This document shows positions 1 through 7,861 of a DNA stretch of 64,000 nucleotides, one piece after another (positions within the stretch are counted from its first letter, which is position 1; every line of letters starts with the position of its first letter). The stretch spans positions 145,301 to 209,300 of the forward strand of contig NZ_SHKS01000011.1 in the NCBI RefSeq assembly GCF_004217285.1, in the 5' to 3' direction. Origin of the DNA: Streptomyces sp. BK239 (GTDB lineage: Bacteria > Actinomycetota > Actinomycetes > Streptomycetales > Streptomycetaceae). The position numbers and the translations under genes are program-made. The notes below the pieces were generated by a model. That model saw nothing but the letters and a program-made list of their open reading frames with translations. It had not been told where the DNA came from and did not search any database.

Positions 1-356
1 GGCTCGCCGCGCTGCTCGCTGTCTCCGCGCTCGCCCTCGCCGCCGGCGCGGCCGCCGGGACACCGGCCGGAATCGCGCTGGTGGCCGCGGCCTTCGGCGG
101 CTTCCAGCTGGCGACGGTGCTCGCCGACGCCCGCCTCCAGCAGCGCATCGAGGGCACCGGCCGGGCCACCGTCACCTCGCTGGCGGGCCTGGCGACCGAG
201 CTGACCACCATCGCCGTCTACGCCGCCTACGCGACCGCCCTCACCTCCACCGGCGCCCACACCACGACGTTCGCGCTGTTCGCGGCGCCGTACCTGCTGG
301 CGGCGGCGGTGCTCGCGGCACGGGCGGTGAGACCGGCGCGAACGCGCTGCCGTTGA
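1..356 (+). CDS. MFS transporter, C-terminal part (5' end outside window)
   Basis: The frame is open from the first bases of the window and ends at a TGA at 354-356, so only about the last 117 residues are present. They are dominated by Ala/Leu/Val-rich hydrophobic stretches with a short basic loop (QQRIEGTGRA) between them and a basic tail. This resembles the last few membrane helices of a major facilitator superfamily transporter. The loop-helix pattern supports an inner-membrane transporter, but substrate and family cannot be settled from this fragment. A 159-bp gap with no convincing gene separates it from the next gene on the same strand. Confidence 0.6.
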   Translation, partial: LAALLAVSALALAAGAAAGTPAGIALVAAAFGGFQLATVLADARLQQRIEGTGRATVTSLAGLATELTTIAVYAAYATALTSTGAHTTTFALFAAPYLLAAAVLAARAVRPARTRCR

Positions 357-515
357 AGCGCACCCCGGTGCCTGCAACGAATCGCCGCCCCGCCCGGAAT
401 CGACGCAACGAACCGCTGGTCAGCGCGCAACGGGTGCTTCTTGTTCCGCCGAGGGCGACGCCCGTACCGTCTACGTGGCCCCCACAATCACCCCTGCCCC
501 CGGTGAGGATCACGC

Positions 516-1304
516 ATGCGCACCGCCCTGCTCCAGAGCTCCGGCCGGCCCGGCTCGGTCGCCGAGAACCTCAAGGTCCTCGACGAGGCCGCCGGCCGGG
601 CCGCCGCCGCGGGCGCGGGCCTGCTCGTCACGCCGGAGATGTTCCTCACCGGGTACGCGATCGGCGACGACATCGCCCGTCTCGCCGAGCCCGCCGACGG
701 CGACTCGGCCGACGCGGTCGCCGAGATCGCCGGCCGGCACGGGCTCGCCGTGGCGTACGGCTACCCGGAGCGCGAGGGCGCGACGGTCCACAACTCCGTC
801 CAGCTGATCTCCGCCGAAGGCGCCCGCCTCGCCGGCTACCGCAAGACCCACCTCTTCGGCTGCTTCGAGCGCGACCACTTCGCCCCCGGCGGGCAGCAGG
901 TCGTCCAGGCCGAGCTGAACGGCCTCACCGTCGGCCTCCTCGTCTGCTACGACGTCGAGTTCCCGGAGAACGTCCGCGCCCACGCCCTGGCCGGCACCGA
1001 CCTCCTGGTGGTGCCGACGGCGCAGATGCACCCCTTCCAGTTCGTCGCCGAGTCGATGATCCCGGTGCGCGCCTTCGAGAACCAGATGTACGTCGCGTAC
1101 GTCAACCGAGTCGGTGTGGAAGGGGAGTTCGAGTTCGTCGGGCTGTCCACGCTGGCCGGCCCCGACGGCGTCGCCCGCACCCGCGCCGGACGCGAGGAGC
1201 AACTGGTGTTCGCCGACGTGGACCCCGCCTTCCTCGCCGCCTCCCGCGAGGCGAACCCCTACCTCCAGGACCGCCGCCCCGGCCTCTACGGCTCCCTGGT
1301 CTGA
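516..1304 (+). CDS. carbon-nitrogen hydrolase (nitrilase superfamily), DavA-like amidase
   Basis: This 262-residue protein has the full nitrilase-superfamily catalytic triad: Glu41 in VTPEMFLTGY, Lys110 in YRKTHLFG and Cys144 in LLVCYDVEFPE. It should hydrolyse an amide to the acid and ammonia in the cytoplasm. The ATG at 516 follows a GTGAGGA ribosome-binding sequence. It lies 58 bp upstream of a flavin amine-oxidase-family gene on the same strand. In Pseudomonas the pair davB (lysine 2-monooxygenase) and davA (5-aminovaleramidase, nitrilase family, about 264 residues) has the same two family members and sizes. The inferred role is therefore hydrolysis of the amide made by the neighbouring enzyme. 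Substrate (5-aminovaleramide, indole-3-acetamide or another amide) is not determined by the sequence. Confidence 0.88.
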   Translation: MRTALLQSSGRPGSVAENLKVLDEAAGRAAAAGAGLLVTPEMFLTGYAIGDDIARLAEPADGDSADAVAEIAGRHGLAVAYGYPEREGATVHNSVQLISAEGARLAGYRKTHLFGCFERDHFAPGGQQVVQAELNGLTVGLLVCYDVEFPENVRAHALAGTDLLVVPTAQMHPFQFVAESMIPVRAFENQMYVAYVNRVGVEGEFEFVGLSTLAGPDGVARTRAGREEQLVFADVDPAFLAASREANPYLQDRRPGLYGSLV

Positions 1305-1362
1305 CCCGGCCCCCGGCCGCCCCCGCCCCCCGCTCTTCCTCGCCGCAAGGAGTCCGCACCCC

Positions 1363-3060
1363 ATGACGTCCACGGTGCCCAACGCCGTCGAGCACACCGA
1401 CGCGCAGCAGCCGCCGATCACCATGTTCGGCCCGGACTTCCCGTACGCCTACGACGACTTCCTCGCCCATCCGGCGGGGCTCGGCCAGATCCCGGCGACC
1501 GAGCACGGCGCCGAGGTCGCGGTCATCGGCGGCGGACTGTCCGGCATCGTGGCCGCGTACGAGCTGATGAAGATGGGCCTCAAGCCCGTCGTATACGAGG
1601 CCGACCGCATCGGCGGCCGGCTGCGCACCGTCGGCTTCGAGGGCTGCGACCCCTCGCTCACCGCCGAGATGGGCGCGATGCGCTTCCCGCCGTCCTCCAC
1701 GGCGCTCCAGCACTACATCGACCTGGTGGGTCTGGAGACCCGCCCGTTCCCCAACCCCCTCTCGGAGGCGACGCCTTCGACCGTCGTCGACCTCAAGGGC
1801 GAGTCCCACTACGCCGAGACGATCGACGACCTCCCCCAGGTCTACCGGGACGTCGCGGAGGCCTGGGCGAAGTGCCTCGAAGAGGGCGCCGACTTCAGCG
1901 ACATGAACCGCGCCCTGCGCGAGCGGGACGTGCCGCGCATCCGCGAGATCTGGTCCAAGCTCGTCGAAAAGCTCGACAACCAGACCTTCTACGGCTTCCT
2001 CTGCGACTCCGAGGCGTTCAAGTCCTTCCGCCACCGCGAGATCTTCGGCCAGGTCGGCTTCGGCACCGGCGGCTGGGACACCGACTTCCCCAACTCCATC
2101 CTGGAGATCCTGCGCGTCGTCTACACCGAGGCCGACGACCACCACCGCGGCATCGTCGGCGGCAGTCAGCAGTTGCCGCTGCGCCTGTGGGAGCGCGAGC
2201 CGGAGAAGATCGTGCACTGGCCGTACGGCACCTCGCTGGCGAGCCTGCACGAGGGCGGCGAGCCCCGCCCCGCCGTGACCCGGCTGCACCGCACGGCCGG
2301 CAACCGCATCACGGTGACGGACGCCGACGGAGACATCCGCACCTACCGGGCGGCGATCTTCACCGCCCAGTCCTGGATGCTGCTGTCGAAGATCGCCTGC
2401 GACGACTCGCTGTTCCCGATCGACCACTGGACGGCGATCGAGCGTACCCACTACATGGAGTCCAGCAAGCTGTTCGTGCCCGTCGACCGGCCGTTCTGGC
2501 TGGACAAGGACGCGAGCACCGGCCGGGACGTCATGTCGATGACGCTCACCGACCGTATGACGCGCGGGACTTACCTCCTCGACGACGGCCCCGACAAGCC
2601 CGCCGTGATCTGCCTGTCGTACACCTGGTGCGACGACAGCCTGAAGTGGCTGCCGCTGTCCGCGAACGAGCGGATGGAGGTCATGCTGAAGTCGCTCGGC
2701 GAGATCTACCCGAACGTCGACATCAGGAAGCACGTCATCGGCAACCCGGTGACGGTCTCCTGGGAGAACGAGCCCTACTTCATGGGCGCGTTCAAGGCCA
2801 ACCTGCCCGGTCACTACCGATACCAGCGGCGCCTGTTCACCCACTTCATGCAGGACCGGCTCCCCGAGGACAAGCGGGGCATCTTCCTCGCCGGCGACGA
2901 CATCTCCTGGACCGCGGGCTGGGCCGAGGGCGCCGTGCAGACCGCGCTGAACGCGGTCTGGGGAGTGATGCACCACTTCGGCGGGGCGACCGACGCGACC
3001 AATCCGGGCCCGGGTGACCTGTACGACGAGATCGCCCCGGTGGAACTCCCGGAGGACTGA
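1363..3060 (+). CDS. flavin-dependent L-amino-acid 2-monooxygenase, DavB-like
   Basis: The 565-residue protein has an N-terminal FAD-binding Rossmann motif (AVIGGGLSGIVAAYEL, about residues 49-64), then the GGRLR flavin motif typical of amine oxidases. Its C-terminal FAD region has GIFLAGDDISWT followed by WAEGAVQTALNAVWG. Several stretches (GPDFPYAYDDFLAHPAGLG, LPGHYRYQRR, NPGPGD) strongly recall Pseudomonas lysine 2-monooxygenase DavB, and more distantly tryptophan 2-monooxygenase. Members oxidatively decarboxylate an amino acid to the amide that is one carbon shorter. The ATG at 1363 follows AAGGAG. The open frame extends upstream into the amidase gene but that extension is an overlap artefact. 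Pairing with an amidase supports a two-step route from amino acid to acid. Lysine as substrate is inferred. Confidence 0.85.
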   Translation: MTSTVPNAVEHTDAQQPPITMFGPDFPYAYDDFLAHPAGLGQIPATEHGAEVAVIGGGLSGIVAAYELMKMGLKPVVYEADRIGGRLRTVGFEGCDPSLTAEMGAMRFPPSSTALQHYIDLVGLETRPFPNPLSEATPSTVVDLKGESHYAETIDDLPQVYRDVAEAWAKCLEEGADFSDMNRALRERDVPRIREIWSKLVEKLDNQTFYGFLCDSEAFKSFRHREIFGQVGFGTGGWDTDFPNSILEILRVVYTEADDHHRGIVGGSQQLPLRLWEREPEKIVHWPYGTSLASLHEGGEPRPAVTRLHRTAGNRITVTDADGDIRTYRAAIFTAQSWMLLSKIACDDSLFPIDHWTAIERTHYMESSKLFVPVDRPFWLDKDASTGRDVMSMTLTDRMTRGTYLLDDGPDKPAVICLSYTWCDDSLKWLPLSANERMEVMLKSLGEIYPNVDIRKHVIGNPVTVSWENEPYFMGAFKANLPGHYRYQRRLFTHFMQDRLPEDKRGIFLAGDDISWTAGWAEGAVQTALNAVWGVMHHFGGATDATNPGPGDLYDEIAPVELPED

Positions 3061-3079
3061 GGCGCGTTGAGGGCCGGGC

Positions 3080-3781
3080 TCACAGCGGGGTGAGCAGCAT
3101 CCGGCCGGCGAAGCCGACCGCCGCGTCGAGGCGGTCGGCCGACTCCCGGGCGAGGTCCGGGAGTCGGCGCAGGGCCCACAGGGCGCGGGCCGCGGACCAG
3201 GCGGCGTCCCGGGCGCGCTCCAGGCTCCACGAGCCCAGGAGATGGGTGAGCGGATCGGCGATCCGCAGAAGGTCGGGGCCCGGCGTCAGCTCCTCGCGGA
3301 TGCGCTCCTCCAGCGTGACGAGGAGATCGCCCACGCGGTCGAACTCGTCCTCCATGTCCGCCGGTTCGCAGCCGCGACTACGACAGGCGTCCACGACGGC
3401 GAGCGCGAGGTCGTGGCCGACGTGCGCGTTCATGCCCGCGAGTGCGAACTGCACGGGCCGTACGCCGGGATGGCGGCGGAACTGCGACAGCGGGCGCCAG
3501 CAGGCCGGCGGACGGTGGCCGCGGGCGTCCGCGTCGACCGCCGTGAGGTAGCGCTCGGCGAGCCGAACGTCCAGCGTGCCGGCGGCGCCGGGGGTCGCGA
3601 ACAGGCCCGTGCCGACGCGCCGTTCGGCCTCCCGCCTGACGGCCAGGCAGACCCGGTTGAAGACCGCGATCCCGTCCCGCGGTGGCAGGGCCGCGTCAAG
3701 GTCGCGCATCCGGGCGAGCACCCCGTCGAGAACGGCGGCGGCCGGGGTGACGGGTGGGGCGGACTGTTCCGAGTGCGGCAT
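3080..3781 (-). CDS. DUF5995 family protein
   Basis: A 233-residue soluble protein that I recognise as DUF5995-like. It is mostly helical, with a conserved-looking core in HPGVRPVQFALAGMNAHVGHDLALAV (about residues 103-128) and a Cys pair in DACRSRGCEP. The His/Asn-rich NAHVGHDLAL segment looks like a metal or substrate site, but no function is known to me. It has no signal peptide or membrane helix. It is convergent with the monooxygenase gene (19-bp gap) and divergent from the GH6 gene. The ATG start has no clear Shine-Dalgarno sequence. Confidence 0.75.
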   Translation of the reverse strand: MPHSEQSAPPVTPAAAVLDGVLARMRDLDAALPPRDGIAVFNRVCLAVRREAERRVGTGLFATPGAAGTLDVRLAERYLTAVDADARGHRPPACWRPLSQFRRHPGVRPVQFALAGMNAHVGHDLALAVVDACRSRGCEPADMEDEFDRVGDLLVTLEERIREELTPGPDLLRIADPLTHLLGSWSLERARDAAWSAARALWALRRLPDLARESADRLDAAVGFAGRMLLTPL

Positions 3782-3881
3782 GGGGGAAGGGTCGCAGCCC
3801 TAGGCTGACTCGCGCGCCGGCGGGCCCGGGGCTTCCCCGGAACGGGGGACGTGCCCGTCGCGCGGGAGGGGGAGCAGCACC

Positions 3882-5069
3882 GTGCGAGTACCGCGTCAGC
3901 GACGGGCCGTCCGGCGGCGCGTCGTGGTCGCCGTCGCCTCGGGGGCCGTCGCCCTGGCCGCGGCGGCCGCCGTGGTGGCGTCGTCCGGCGACGGAGACGA
4001 CACCGGCGACGCACGCCGGGGCAGGGCGAGTGAGCCTCGGCGGGAGACGAGCGGCCCCCGGGCCCTCGCGCCCGTCTCCCCGTCCCCGGCCGCGTCGCCT
4101 TCCCCGTCAGTTTCCGGGAGGACGCCCGCGGCCGGCCGGAGCGCCTCGCCCGCGCCCACTGTCACGGCCCGCCGGAAGGGACGCGGGGCGGCCGCCCCGG
4201 GCCGGCTCTACCGCCACCCCGAGTCCCAGGTCGCGGACTGGGTCCGGGCCAACCCGGGCGACGCGCGCCGCGCGGTCATCGAGTCGCGCATCGCGAGCCG
4301 GCCGGCCGCGGTGTGGTTCGTCGACCACACGCCGGACACGATCACCTCCCGGGTCCGCGCCGTCACCGCGGGCGCCGCCGCGCAGGGCCGGGTGCCGGTC
4401 CTCGTGCCCTACCTCATCCCCGATCGGGACTGCGGCGGGGCGTCCGGGGGCGGCGCACCCGATCTCGACGCCTACGACGCCTGGATCGACCGGTTCGCCG
4501 CCGGCCTCGGCTCGGGGGAGGTCGTCGTCATCCTGGAGCCCGACGCGATCGCCTACGCCGACTGCCTCCCGGCGGAGCGGCGGGCCGCCCGTTTCGCCTC
4601 GCTGGCCCGCGCCGGCCGGGTCCTCACCGCGGCCGACCCCCGGGCCCGCGTCTACTACGACGCCGGCCACTCCCACTGGAACGGGCCGGCGCGGCAGGCG
4701 GACCTGCTCAGGCAGGCGGGCGCGGCCTCCGCGTCGTCCGCGGGGATCTTCACCAATGTCTCCAACTACCAGCGCACCGCCGACGAGGTCGCCTACGCCC
4801 GCGAGGTCCTCGCCGCGCTGGGCGGCCCCGCGGGACTCGGCGCGGTCATCGACACCAGCCGCAACGGCAACGGCGCGCCCGCCGGCGGCGAGTGGTGCGA
4901 CCCGGACGGCCGTGCGGTGGGCCGGGCCCCCACCCTCGACACCGGCGAGGCCCGCGTCGACGCCTACCTGTGGGTGAAACTGCCGGGCGAGTCCGACGGC
5001 TGCAAGGGCGAGGCGGGGTCGTTCAGCCCGTCGTACGCCTACGAGCTGGCGCGTTCGGGGTCGTCGTAG
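3882..5069 (+). CDS. secreted glycoside hydrolase family 6 (cellulase/endoglucanase-type)
   Basis: The 395-residue product starts at a GTG preceded by GGGAGGGGGAG. Residues 1-35 have a twin-Arg-rich basic start and an Ala/Val hydrophobic core like a signal peptide or membrane anchor. A Ser/Pro/Arg linker follows to about residue 105, then the catalytic domain. GH6 signatures are clear: VPYLIPDRDCGG, VVVILEPDAIAYADC with the catalytic Asp, DTSRNGNG, and the C-terminal WVKLPGESDG substrate motif. GH6 enzymes invert and cut beta-1,4-glucans, so this is probably an exported or surface-anchored cellulase acting on plant polymer. It has no carbohydrate-binding module. Its last 31 bp overlap the convergent permease gene. 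Confidence 0.9.
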   Translation: MRVPRQRRAVRRRVVVAVASGAVALAAAAAVVASSGDGDDTGDARRGRASEPRRETSGPRALAPVSPSPAASPSPSVSGRTPAAGRSASPAPTVTARRKGRGAAAPGRLYRHPESQVADWVRANPGDARRAVIESRIASRPAAVWFVDHTPDTITSRVRAVTAGAAAQGRVPVLVPYLIPDRDCGGASGGGAPDLDAYDAWIDRFAAGLGSGEVVVILEPDAIAYADCLPAERRAARFASLARAGRVLTAADPRARVYYDAGHSHWNGPARQADLLRQAGAASASSAGIFTNVSNYQRTADEVAYAREVLAALGGPAGLGAVIDTSRNGNGAPAGGEWCDPDGRAVGRAPTLDTGEARVDAYLWVKLPGESDGCKGEAGSFSPSYAYELARSGSS

Positions 5070-6427
5070 GAACTGGTGCCCTCGTCCAGCAGGGGCTGCT
5101 GGGTCTTGAGGTGGGCGGGGGCGAAGGCGCGCAGCGCGTGGTAGCCGACGATGACGACGAGGGTGCCGAGCGCGATGCCGCTGAGGGAGAAGGTGTCGGT
5201 GAACGTCAGGGTGACGTTGCCGACGCCGATGATGATGCCCGCGGCGGCCGGGACCAGGTTGAGCGGGTTGCGCAGGTCGACGCCCGCGTTGGTCCAGATC
5301 TGCGCGCCGAGCAGGCCGATCATGCCGTACAGGATGACGGTGATCCCGCCGAGGACGCCGCCCGGGACGGCGGCCACCACCGCGCCGAACTTGGGGCACA
5401 GGCCGAACAGCAGCGCGAAACCGGCGGCGGCCCAGTAGGCGGCGGTCGAGTAGACGCGGGTCGCGGCCATCACGCCGATGTTCTCGGAGTACGTGGTGTT
5501 CGGCGGGCCGCCGACGGCGGTGGACAGCACCGAGCCGAGGCCGTCGGCCGCGATCGCCGTGCCGAGCTTGTCGTCGAGCGGGTCGCCGGTCATCTCGCCG
5601 ACCGCCTTGACGTGCCCGGCGTTCTCCGCGACCAGCGCGATGACGACCGGCAGCGCGACCAGGATCGCCGACCACTGGAAGCTCGGTCCGTGGAAGGAGG
5701 GCAGGCCGATCCAGTCCGCCCGGCCGACCCCGGAGAGGTCCAGCCGCCAGTGGTCGGTGACCTTGCCGCTCGCGTCCGCCGAGTGGATCCGTCCGAAGAT
5801 CCGGTCGAACGCCCAGGAGACGGCGTAGCCGAAGACCAGGCCGAGGAAGATGGCGACGCGGGACCAGAAGCCGCGCAGGCAGACCACGGCCAGCGCGGTG
5901 AACGCCATGACCAGCAGCGCGGTCCACTGGTCCTGCGGCCAGTAGGTGGAAGCGGTCACCGGGGCGAGGTTGAAGCCGATCAGCATCACGACCGCGCCGG
6001 TCACGATCGGCGGCATCGCGGCGTGGATGATCCGCGCGCCGAACCGCTGCACGGCCAGCCCCACCAGGAACAGCGCCACGCCCACGACGAGCACCGCACC
6101 GGTGACCGTGGCACTCGTGCCGCCCTGGGCGCGGATGACGGCCGCCACGCCCACGAAGGACAGCGAGCAGCCCAGGTAGCTGGGCACCCGGCCGCGGGTG
6201 GCGAGCAGGAAGATCACGGTCGCGACGCCCGACATCATGATCGCGAGGTTCGGGTCGAGCCCCATCAGGACGGGCGCGACGAAGGACGCGCCGAACATCG
6301 CGACCACGTGCTGCGCGCCCAGCCCCACCGTGCGGGGCCAGGAGAGCCGCTCGTCGGGGCGGACCACCGCGCCCGGCGCGGGGACGCGGCCGTCTCCGTG
6401 AAGTTTCCAGCCGACGCCGAGATCCAT
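5039..6427 (-). CDS. uracil-xanthine permease family transporter (NCS2)
   Basis: A 462-residue polytopic membrane protein of the nucleobase-ascorbate (NCS2) family. It shows the family pattern of many hydrophobic helices and the conserved loop NAGHVKAVGEMTGDPLDDKLG near the middle, with the GGPPNTTYSENIG motif that carries nucleobase-binding residues. It should import uracil or xanthine with protons. I place the start at the ATG at 6427 (MDLGVGWKLHGDG), since the frame upstream is basic low-complexity sequence. It converges on the GH6 gene and overlaps it by 31 bp. An MFS gene lies 102 bp upstream on the same strand. Confidence 0.9.
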   Translation of the reverse strand: MDLGVGWKLHGDGRVPAPGAVVRPDERLSWPRTVGLGAQHVVAMFGASFVAPVLMGLDPNLAIMMSGVATVIFLLATRGRVPSYLGCSLSFVGVAAVIRAQGGTSATVTGAVLVVGVALFLVGLAVQRFGARIIHAAMPPIVTGAVVMLIGFNLAPVTASTYWPQDQWTALLVMAFTALAVVCLRGFWSRVAIFLGLVFGYAVSWAFDRIFGRIHSADASGKVTDHWRLDLSGVGRADWIGLPSFHGPSFQWSAILVALPVVIALVAENAGHVKAVGEMTGDPLDDKLGTAIAADGLGSVLSTAVGGPPNTTYSENIGVMAATRVYSTAAYWAAAGFALLFGLCPKFGAVVAAVPGGVLGGITVILYGMIGLLGAQIWTNAGVDLRNPLNLVPAAAGIIIGVGNVTLTFTDTFSLSGIALGTLVVIVGYHALRAFAPAHLKTQQPLLDEGTSSYDDPERASS

Positions 6428-6529
6428 GGTGCGGTTTCGCTTTCGTGCGGGTGCGGATGACCGGCCCATTCTCACGCGAAAACCGGAATGCAACCGACCG
6501 CTTGCCCGTCCGCCCCCTGGTCGAACCCC

Positions 6530-7741
6530 TCAGGCGCGGGGCTCGGCCACCGTCTCGCCCCGTGCGGCGGCCCCCTCGGGCATCCGTTCGCCGCCGCGCA
6601 GCACCCCCGCGAACACCACCAGGCCGCAGGCCAGCAAGGTCACCACGCCGAACGACACCACCAGGCTCGTCATCTGCGCCACCCCGCCGATCAGGCTCGG
6701 CGCGATCAGGCCGGAGGTGTACGTGATGGTGGCGACGCCCGCGATGGCCTGACTCGGGTTCGGCCCGCTGTGCCCGGCCGCCGCGAAGCAGAGCGGGACG
6801 ACGACGGCGATGCCCAGGCCCATCAGCCCGAACCCGCCCGTGGCCACCGCCGGGTGACCTCCGAACACGATCAGCAGGCCGCCGAGCGCCGCCAGCACGC
6901 CGCCCACCCGTACGGTGCGCACCGCGCCGAAACGGTTCACCACCGTGTCGCCCGCGATCCGGGCCACCGCCATGGTGAGCATGAAGCCCGTCGTGCAGGC
7001 CGCCGCGACACCGGCCGACGACTCCAGCTGATCGCGCAGGTACACGGCCGACCAGTCCAGTGCGGCGCCCTCCGCGAACACCGCGCAGAACCCGACCGCG
7101 CCGATCAGCAGCGCCGAGCGGGGCGGCAGTGCGAACCGTGGCGGCGGCTCCTCGTCCTCGGTGGGCCGCACGTCGAGCACCCAGCGGCAGGCCAGCAGAC
7201 CGAGCACCGTCAGGACGGCCGCCGCCAGCGCGTGGTGCACGCGCGCGTCCGCGCCGAGGTGCGCCGCGAGCGTCCCGCCCGCCGAACCGACCAGCGCGCC
7301 CGCGCTCCACAGGCCGTGCAGCCCGGACATGATCGACTTGTCGAGCAGCCGCTCCACCTCCACGCCCAGCGCGTTCATGGCGACGTCGGCCATGCCGGCC
7401 GTGGCGCCGTAGACGAACATCGCCAGGCACAGGGTGAGCAGGTTCGGCGCCAGCGAGGGCAGCACCAGGGCCAGCGTCCACGACGCGATCAGCGCGCGCA
7501 GCGCGGCCCGGCTGCCCAGCGTGTGGGAGATCCGGCCGGCCAGCGGCATGGAGCACGACGCGCCGAACGCCGTGAAGGCGAGGGCGAACCCGAGCTGTCC
7601 CGCGCTCACCGAGGCGTGGTCCTGGATCCAGGGGACGCGGGTGGCGAAGGAGCCGGTGACCGCGCCGTGCACGGCGAAGACGGCGGCCACGGCGTACCGG
7701 GCCCGCTTCACCTCCGCGGGTGCGCAGATCACTTCGCTCAT
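6530..7741 (-). CDS. MFS transporter
   Basis: A 403-residue protein with about twelve hydrophobic segments and the N-half sequence GSFATRVPWIQDHASVSAGQ, which resembles the sugar-efflux/YbjJ-like MFS group. The ATG at 7741 opens the protein MSEVICAPAEVKRARYAVAA. It is divergent from a ROK regulator gene, with 120 bp between the two starts containing a palindrome at 7788-7808. This arrangement suggests that the regulator controls the transporter. The substrate is unknown, although ROK regulators often sense sugars or amino sugars. Confidence 0.85.
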   Translation of the reverse strand: MSEVICAPAEVKRARYAVAAVFAVHGAVTGSFATRVPWIQDHASVSAGQLGFALAFTAFGASCSMPLAGRISHTLGSRAALRALIASWTLALVLPSLAPNLLTLCLAMFVYGATAGMADVAMNALGVEVERLLDKSIMSGLHGLWSAGALVGSAGGTLAAHLGADARVHHALAAAVLTVLGLLACRWVLDVRPTEDEEPPPRFALPPRSALLIGAVGFCAVFAEGAALDWSAVYLRDQLESSAGVAAACTTGFMLTMAVARIAGDTVVNRFGAVRTVRVGGVLAALGGLLIVFGGHPAVATGGFGLMGLGIAVVVPLCFAAAGHSGPNPSQAIAGVATITYTSGLIAPSLIGGVAQMTSLVVSFGVVTLLACGLVVFAGVLRGGERMPEGAAARGETVAEPRA

Positions 7742-7787
7742 GCTCTCTGTCCCCTCTCCGGACCGTCGTACGGTGCGCGCCGTAAAC

Positions 7788-7808
7788 TATCAGGAAGCCT
7801 GCCTGATA
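7788..7808. promoter_or_regulatory. operator-like inverted repeat between MFS and ROK genes
   Basis: A perfect 7-bp inverted repeat, TATCAGG at 7788-7794 and CCTGATA at 7802-7808, has a 7-base spacer that holds a second AGG/CCT symmetry. It sits midway between the divergent starts at 7741 and 7862. An AT-rich GATAAATAG overlaps its right arm and could be the -10 of the ROK gene. A site of this form is expected for an autoregulating ROK repressor; that binding is inferred. Confidence 0.5.
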
Positions 7809-7861
7809 AATAGGGGGCCGTCAGGAGCCGGACGCCGGCTCCCCATGGGAGGATTCCCCGC

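Noticed and set aside
4107..7556. Very long minus-strand open frame across the GH6, permease and MFS genes
   Set aside because: It runs antisense to or out of frame with three genes with clear family motifs. Its composition is Arg/Gly/Ala-rich without domains, the usual shadow in GC-rich DNA.
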